A DNA stretch of 64,000 nt from Neurospora tetrasperma FGSC 2508. Taxonomy: Eukaryota; Ascomycota; Sordariomycetes; Sordariales; Sordariaceae. The notes beneath the pieces were generated by a model, which did not search any database, was not told the DNA's origin, and was given only the letters and a program-made list of their open reading frames with translations. The position numbers were made by a program, and so were the translations under genes. Positions 58,197 to 64,000 of the stretch are shown here, piece after piece. How positions within the stretch are numbered: the first letter of the stretch is position 1; the number at the start of each line of letters is the position of its first letter. The DNA lies in assembly GCF_000213175.1 (NCBI RefSeq), contig NW_009799101.1:979817-1043816 (forward strand), given 5' to 3'.

Positions 58197-59387
58197 ATGT
58201 CGGGCATTGGCGCCTCGAGCTACGCACCCAGGTCTCCAGACCTCTCATCTTTATATAGCTCCGCCGGCCCCACCCACCAACACTTGCAGACCCATGCCGA
58301 AGTCCTTCAAGTACCAGGCCCCAAACCGCTATCACAGCAAACACTTTTTTCTCCGCAACACCAACACCACCACTTACAAGCGCAGTCGCAACCACACCTC
58401 CAACCTCTGCCCACCACCACCACCGCAACACAACCCTTTGGCCTTTCTACGAACACGTATCAAGACCATCGCGCTTCGCAATATTGGCAAAACCCGTCGC
58501 AGTATCTCCCACCACGCTCTCAGCCCGACAACAGCTTCTCGACGAATCACTATTCGCAGCCGCAGCAATCCGAGCGCCCGCCTCGCATCCCCTTCACAAA
58601 CAACCACGCGACAGGGGTTTGGAACGCGCAACAGCAAGCTTCGCAACGTGATCTGCATCAATTGCAGAATCAACACCAGTACAAATACAACCAGCAGCAA
58701 CCGCAGCAACCACTACAACAACAGGCCTATCCGCAGCTGTTCTCACATACGCAACCGCAGGAGCATCAACAGCAGCAGCGCTTGACGCGATCGCAGGCGC
58801 AACGGCCCCTCCAGCCTCTTCCTTCGCATACTTCTAATCCCAACCCGCCACCGGCCCCCGAACAGACCAATATCCAAGCTGCGTCATCTGTAGCGGCGCA
58901 GACCACCAATACGATGCCACCCAAGCGGGCCGTCGCGCAAGCTGCGCAGCAACCCCAACCTTCTCCGATCCAGCCCTCGCTCGTAAAGACCAAGTTCCCA
59001 ACGGCGCGCATTAAGCGCATCATGCAGGCAGACGAAGAGGTTGGCAAGGTGGCACAACAGACGCCGATCGCAGTGGGCAAGGCACTCGAGCTGTTCATGG
59101 TACAATTGGTGACAAAAAGCGCAGACATCGCGCGTGAGCGTAACTCGAAACGCGTATCGGCACAGATGCTCAAGCAGGTGGTGGAGTCAGACGACCAGTG
59201 GGATTTCCTACGAGAAATTACCAGCAAGATAGAGAACGATGACAAGGAGAAGCCAGCAGCCTCCGCGAGCGGCAGAGGCCGAACAAAGGCAGAGAGCGAG
59301 AGCGAGGAAGAAGCCCCGCCAGAAAAGAAAGGCAGAGGAGGAGCCGGGCGAGGAGGAGGGAGGGGAAGGAAGAAGTCTACCGCCTAG
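58197..59387 (+). CDS. bur6: NC2-alpha (Bur6/DRAP1) with a long Gln-rich N-terminus
   Basis: NC2-alpha pairs with NC2-beta (Dr1/Ncb2) through histone folds, binds TBP on DNA and represses or tunes RNA polymerase II initiation. A single exon encodes 396 residues. The histone fold is at about 262-345 ([53 protein letters not shown]). It is followed by an acidic Ser/Glu patch and an RGG-like basic tail. The first 260 residues are Gln/His/Pro-rich and disordered, absent from yeast and animal versions, which begin close to the fold. The ATG is the first in frame, and a Met-Pro-Pro-Lys sequence at about residue 240 could be an ancestral or alternative start. The family call rests on the fold sequence and is strong. 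Confidence 0.92.
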   Translation: MSGIGASSYAPRSPDLSSLYSSAGPTHQHLQTHAEVLQVPGPKPLSQQTLFSPQHQHHHLQAQSQPHLQPLPTTTTATQPFGLSTNTYQDHRASQYWQNPSQYLPPRSQPDNSFSTNHYSQPQQSERPPRIPFTNNHATGVWNAQQQASQRDLHQLQNQHQYKYNQQQPQQPLQQQAYPQLFSHTQPQEHQQQQRLTRSQAQRPLQPLPSHTSNPNPPPAPEQTNIQAASSVAAQTTNTMPPKRAVAQAAQQPQPSPIQPSLVKTKFPTARIKRIMQADEEVGKVAQQTPIAVGKALELFMVQLVTKSADIARERNSKRVSAQMLKQVVESDDQWDFLREITSKIENDDKEKPAASASGRGRTKAESESEEEAPPEKKGRGGAGRGGGRGRKKSTA

Positions 59388-60899
59388 AAAGCCCTGAATC
59401 AAAAAAGAGCCAAGTTATAACGCTCGAGGTTAGGCCAAAACACGATTGAACGAATGGAACGATGGCGTTTCGGTAAACTGGGTCACAAATGAGCATATGT
59501 TTTTTTGGCGTTCTCAACATGGAAGCAAGTGGCTGGAAAATGTCAACTCCTGCAAAGAACAAGTCATAACCCATGTGCAGAAGTCCCGTTATCAGATTGG
59601 CATGGCATGGTGTTCGGTTTGGTTGGTCAGCCGAGGCTTCGGTGTTTGGGTGAACTGGACTGGTTTGTTTGAGTTAGTTGGGTAGCCAGCATGGTGTTGC
59701 TGGTGTTGGGCAGGGGAATGATACTCTGCTTTGCGACCAACATGCGTTGAATTTACTCTAATTTATTTCCCGGGGGAGTCATTAAAATCAAAGCTCATTC
59801 ACAAGGCTTCGTGCAAGCCTTGTCTCCGCCGAAACATGTTCACGCGTTAACCCATGACGTTTCCCTAGCAATAATATTGCCTCCCGGTACGTCACAAGCC
59901 ACTGTGACACGACAGCGTTTTCAGCTGACCTACAGCTCAAAGGCACAGACAGTCACGCGGCGCAGCCCAACTTGAGAAAGCCAACAGAAGGTGCAAAGGG
60001 CGAATCCATTGACTATCGATTGCACAAGAACATGCCTCTGTGCGAAGCGCCTTCAAGCCCTAAAAGGTGTAGTGATCCCAGCATGCGATAGCTCTCGATG
60101 ATGTGTTCCAGGATGTTCGATATCTAGTGGATAATATGATGAAGGAAAATATGAAGCGTGGCGTAGGTAAGGTAACTCGAATAACGTCGCCATGTCACGA
60201 CTGTCATCCGCAAATCCAGGGGAGCCTAGAACAATCTTTTTTTTCCGTCTACCATGATTACGAATCCTCCAACATACATGTGCATCACTATACTCAGAAT
60301 ACCGTACCTCCTTCATTCCAGTCAGACGGGATGTTCTCTTGCTAGCCACATCCGTTGACACGTTTGCCTACACCATGGGCTATTAACATAGTGAAACTCG
60401 AGCCACTCTGCGCTTTGTTCGGCAAAGTGTCTTCGACATCGACGATGGCTGAATAGTCAAGAAACGAGGTGAGAACAAAAAGCTAAGAAAAGAACAAGCT
60501 GTAAAACCACAGGCACACGACCGGGCGACGTCCTGGTGGATTGATTGATTGATTGCATCTGAATGTCAGTTAGATCAAGAGATTGGATCCAATAGGTCAA
60601 CTAATCTACACTAACCTGTACACTAACCTCAATCGCTCACCCCGCGTTCCATATGCCCCTGGTTCCAGCAGCTTACTTTCCTTCTTATCTCTGTCCTACC
60701 CATCGGGCCTTGCCTTTACATCCGTCACTGTTACCACTAACCCGGCGGGCGACTTCTTTTCAGGACACATTGGATACACCGTGTACCTAACATGTGCCTC
60801 GAGAGGTTGCCCACTGGCCATCTAACTCCTCCTCGATAACACATCGTCATGGTGGCCGGTTGAGTCGATCGACCCGAACGGCACCTGTTCAGGTTTAGG
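59388..60899. other. Intergenic region upstream of the unknown gene
   Basis: This 1.5-kb spacer lies between two plus-strand genes. A TTGATTGATTGATTG repeat occurs at about 60540-60554. No ORF with protein character is seen. Confidence 0.5.
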
Positions 60900-63415
60900 A
60901 TGTCCACCCAAGGCTGTCCACCACCTGCCAGCCTTCCTCCTCTTCCCGATGAGGCCTCTGTCCCCTTCTCGTCCTTGTTCGACAACTTCGATCTAGCCAC
61001 GGTCGATTCAACAGTTCAGTTTGCGAATCGAGGCATCTTCATCGCCTCGGATGGTCGTCGGTACCTCTTCCAGAGCATACCTGAGTCGGATACGCCAACC
61101 GCTTCTCCGACCAAGTCGACTGCTCCAAGTAGCATACAGCCAGTTACGAGCCCACGGTCGCCGCATGAGTTACACGGCCACAACAATGCCTCTCCCATGG
61201 GACGACAGATGTCGAACGCGAGTTCGCGATCACAGGCGTCCAGTTTCCGGACAGCGCACAGTGAGCGCTATAACGTGTCCCCTGCCGCCTTGGATCTAGT
61301 AGTCGGACCTCCGCCCGCTATCACTCAGGACGTGACCAACATGATGTCCCACCTCAACATCAACAGTCACTTCAACGGCGCGGCGCCATACTTTGGAGAG
61401 TCTGACGGGGGCGTTGGACTTGCCGAGGTTCTCACGGAACGTGACACGGATCCATGGATTCCTGAAAGTCCTGTCGACAACAGGCCTGTCTCTCCCCGAA
61501 CCGCTTCCAACCAACATTGCCTCGAATCTCATCACTCCCATAATCAGTCCACATATATGCGTACATCAACTCTAACGGCCGGCATGAGCACGCCTGCTCA
61601 GTCCATTCAAACTGCAGGCCATCAAGTCGACGGTATCAACTACGGCGGGTTTGTTACAGGGGCGAACTTCGCTTCTTCTCAAGGACCTCGTCGACAGGCA
61701 CCGCCTACGGGACCAGTCCTCGAGTCCTTGATGGAATTTTCGTATCCTCAGTATCCCGCGTCTCCAGCGTCTCCGATCAGGCACTCTTCGATGCCGTACT
61801 CGCCCACGTCACCCGTCTTGGCGCCTGATTACGAGAAAGAGTTTGTCGATTCTGACGGTGCATATGTCTATTCGAGCTCACCTCACTCAGTGGTCCACGT
61901 GCCGTCCTCCCCACACCATGACCGCGGAAGGGGAGGTAGTGGGAGCGGAGTGTTTGTTGGAGCTGCTCAGAATAACTTGGTCAACATTGGGACTTCAACT
62001 AACCAAATTGACACCCGGACCGCAATTGTTGTGGTTCCGGAACGACATGATTCTTCTTTTTCGAGCGATAGTAGGAGTACAGGCCGAGATCACGTATTGC
62101 CCGGGGAGGATATTTTGTTCGATAGGTTCGTTTTGTCTGGTGTCCGCTTTCGAGAGATTGCTGCTAACAAAGACCTCGAAAAGGCCAGTTAAAAGTGCAC
62201 CAACACTTGCGTCCTCGGCATTCGAAGATGGGGAGCTCAAGATTTTCCGCAATACGACCACAAAAGATCTGAGGTTCCATTGCAGAGTTGGCACATATTC
62301 CGAGACATTCTGGAGTAGGTTTTCACCTTTTACCATGCCATATATCAAAACACATTAGCTAACCCCAATAATAGTCAAAGCAAGAAACGCCCAACTAATT
62401 CCCGTCTACGCTTATGACCCCCGCTTCCTCAACGTCATCTGCCTCCACGACAAAGAAACCGAAAAGGGCAACCCAGGCTACTTGCGTTCCTCCCCCATTC
62501 CCGGAGGCACAGGAAACGGCCACCCCAACGGCATCTACCAGTTCCCCCGTCTCGAGAACCTCTGCAATTTCCAGGCCCAACTCACCGGCGAAAAGGTGCT
62601 GCTGGACATCAGCAACGTCAAACTGATTCGCCTAAGCAAAGCGAACAACGGCGCAAACGACACTTACTCGAGCGTGCGTCTGCAAATCTGGCATGAGGAT
62701 CCAGATTCCACAAGCCGAAGAAGGGGGATGCAATCGGATAAGGCGAGTTTTGTGACTGCTGGTACGGCTTTGTCGGGACCGCTTCGCGATAAGCAGGTTG
62801 CTAGTTCCAGCAAGTTGATTGTGTACTTGGGACGGTTGGGAGAGTACGTGCAGACTTTTATCACGGATGATATTGAGGTGAAGGCGGAGGGACAGACAAA
62901 GGTTAAACTGAGGCCGAGGAAGGCGGGGGTGTTTAGTAGAGAAGGGAGCAGGTGGAAAGGGATCAAAGGTCTGTCTTTTTTTCTTTTCTTTTTCTCTCAC
63001 ATGCTCATTCATATACGCTCTCTCAGCTATTTCCGTGGCTTGATGGGTGAGGTAACTAATGGATTGTATATCACACAGCACACATCGAGCAAAGAGGCGA
63101 CTCGGAAATGGCCGGATTCAATATCGACGGCCAACCACCCAATCCAGATGAGGAATACAGTTATGATCTCTACAAGATGTTTGAGATTGAGTTTGAGAAC
63201 CCGCCAAGTAAGTTCTCCCCATCCCTTTTGTTCCTGATAAAGAAATTTTGTTGACAACAATGGTGGTGATTCAAGGCCAAGATAGCTTCATCAGGAGATG
63301 GGGCGAAGTCATTGCCAACCGCCGACAGCAGAAAAGAGAATTAGAGAAAATTCAGGAGAAGTTGAGAGCGGAGGGAGGGTTATATGGTAAGACGGCTATG
63401 CAGATTCGGATGTGA
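60900..63415 (+). CDS. Uncharacterised protein, disordered N-half and globular C-half
   Basis: Five exons (60900-62125, 62184-62314, 62375-62968, 63079-63207, 63276-63415) encode 739 residues. The exon 2 acceptor is the only one nearby that keeps frame, and a GCTAAC branch site lies 16 nt before it. Residues about 1-405 are Ser/Pro/His-rich and disordered, with SPASPIRHSS-type clusters that resemble phosphorylation sites. From about 425 the protein is ordered: ELKIFRNTTTKDLRFHCRVG, FWIKARNAQLIPVYAYDPRFLNVICLHD, FQAQLTGEKVLLDISNVKLI, VRLQIWHEDP, LIVYLGRLGEYVQTFITDDI. This strand-rich pattern suggests a beta-sandwich. The last 45 residues form a basic/acidic helix (RRWGEVIANRRQQKRELEKIQEKL). 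I do not recognise a family. It looks like a conserved fungal regulator, but no function can be assigned. Confidence 0.85.
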
Positions 63416-64000
63416 TACCAACACGCAGCTATTTATGAACTCTAGGGATAGCTCGTTGCCAGGACAGATTTGGAGAACGGGTTGGGATATAATCGTCTAG
63501 TAAAGATCTCCTTGGGTGGCTTTATCCCTTGCTCTCAGCCGAGGGGGTTTTGGTAAGCGGGGAGTTAGGACTGGATCGGATCGGGCTACAGGTGTATCTC
63601 TTCTTTCTGTCATGCGTCTGTGTTGCGAGATACCTGGACTGGAGGATACGAGTGTGTGTTTACTTGTTATGATACCTAACCACGGATAATTGAGTTCTGT
63701 GCTTTACTATTCTGGCCGAGAGAAGAGATTGATGACTACGTTCAATGTTCACTTTTTCTCTCACGACTCGTGCCTAACCAGAACGGCTGGACGAATGGGA
63801 CCCTCGGGACATTCTGGCTTAGCGATGGTTACCCGATTAGGAGAGTGATTTATTGGAATCATGCAGCAAGCGGAAAAATAAGCTACCCATGACCTGCATT
63901 CCTCACCTCGCCAAGATCTGGGCTCTAGGCTTAATTGGGGAAGGTGATGTATCACTCACTGTGGTCCTGTGGGAAAGATGGGGGGTTTTTCTGGGGCGAA
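63416..64000. other. Right-edge region, no gene seen
   Basis: Presumptive 3' UTR and downstream sequence of the unknown gene. No supported ORF. Confidence 0.5.

Noticed and set aside
1-64000. RIP-mutated transposon relics, dispersed 5S rRNA genes
   Set aside because: I looked for AT-rich, TpA-enriched stretches with broken transposase or reverse-transcriptase frames and for the start of the Neurospora 5S gene by eye and found neither. A computed RIP index and a BLAST against repeat and 5S sequences would be decisive.

Overview
This window is chromosomal DNA of a filamentous ascomycete, most likely Neurospora or a close relative in the Sordariales. The signs are short GT-AG introns of about 55-150 nt with CTRAC-type branch sites, 20 spaced genes in roughly 64 kb, CT-rich leaders, TAGGTACCTA-type short repeats between genes, and protein families typical of Pezizomycotina. 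I see no mobile element, rRNA, CRISPR array or convincing tRNA. I joined exons by hand. In all 19 spliced models the coding exons sum to a multiple of three and stay open to the stop; the twentieth gene is a single exon.

Layout from left to right. 2.0-3.8 kb (-): a three-RRM Pub1/TIA-1 type RNA-binding protein. 7.1-8.5 kb (+): a Mediator Med2-like candidate. 11.3-12.7 kb (-): a tandem PH-domain protein of Opy1 type. 15.8-17.4 kb (+): an APH-fold kinase with broken catalytic motifs. 18.1-19.7 kb (+): tRNA 2-thiolation protein Ncs2/Ctu2. 20.2-21.5 kb (-): an RRM protein. 22.6-24.3 kb (-): a mitochondrial-type CDF metal transporter. 25.8-27.3 kb (+): a CDK11 kinase. 28.4-29.4 kb (-): a secreted or membrane-anchored DUF7137-like protein. 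32.8-34.6 kb (+): an Nrd1-like RNA-binding protein with a 10-nt microexon. 35.8-36.9 kb (-): a mitochondrial carrier of oxaloacetate type. 38.2-39.4 kb (+): Swd2. 40.6-41.3 kb (+): SRP9/21. 42.0-43.4 kb (-): ribonucleotide reductase small subunit. 44.8-45.8 kb (-): a DUF4112 protein. 47.7-50.5 kb (+): decapping enzyme Dcp2. 51.6-53.6 kb (+): D-xylulose kinase. 54.4-56.0 kb (+): an alpha/beta hydrolase. 58.2-59.4 kb (+): NC2-alpha (Bur6/DRAP1). 60.9-63.4 kb (+): a conserved-looking protein of unknown function.

The genes do not form an obvious biosynthetic cluster. Many handle RNA or gene expression (Pub1-like, Ncs2, two further RRM proteins, CDK11, Swd2, SRP21, Dcp2, NC2-alpha, the Med2 candidate), but they are on both strands with separate promoters, so I read this as ordinary housekeeping neighbourhood, not as a system.

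The observations most worth a second look are two ACGCGT (MCB) boxes 23 nt apart inside intron 2 of the ribonucleotide reductase gene, the 10-nt microexon, the catalytically degenerate APH-like kinase, a 26-bp hairpin with matched A13/T13 arms at 9.9 kb, an XLR-1/XlnR-type site with CRE-1-type sites upstream of xylulokinase, and the unknown 739-residue protein at the right end.
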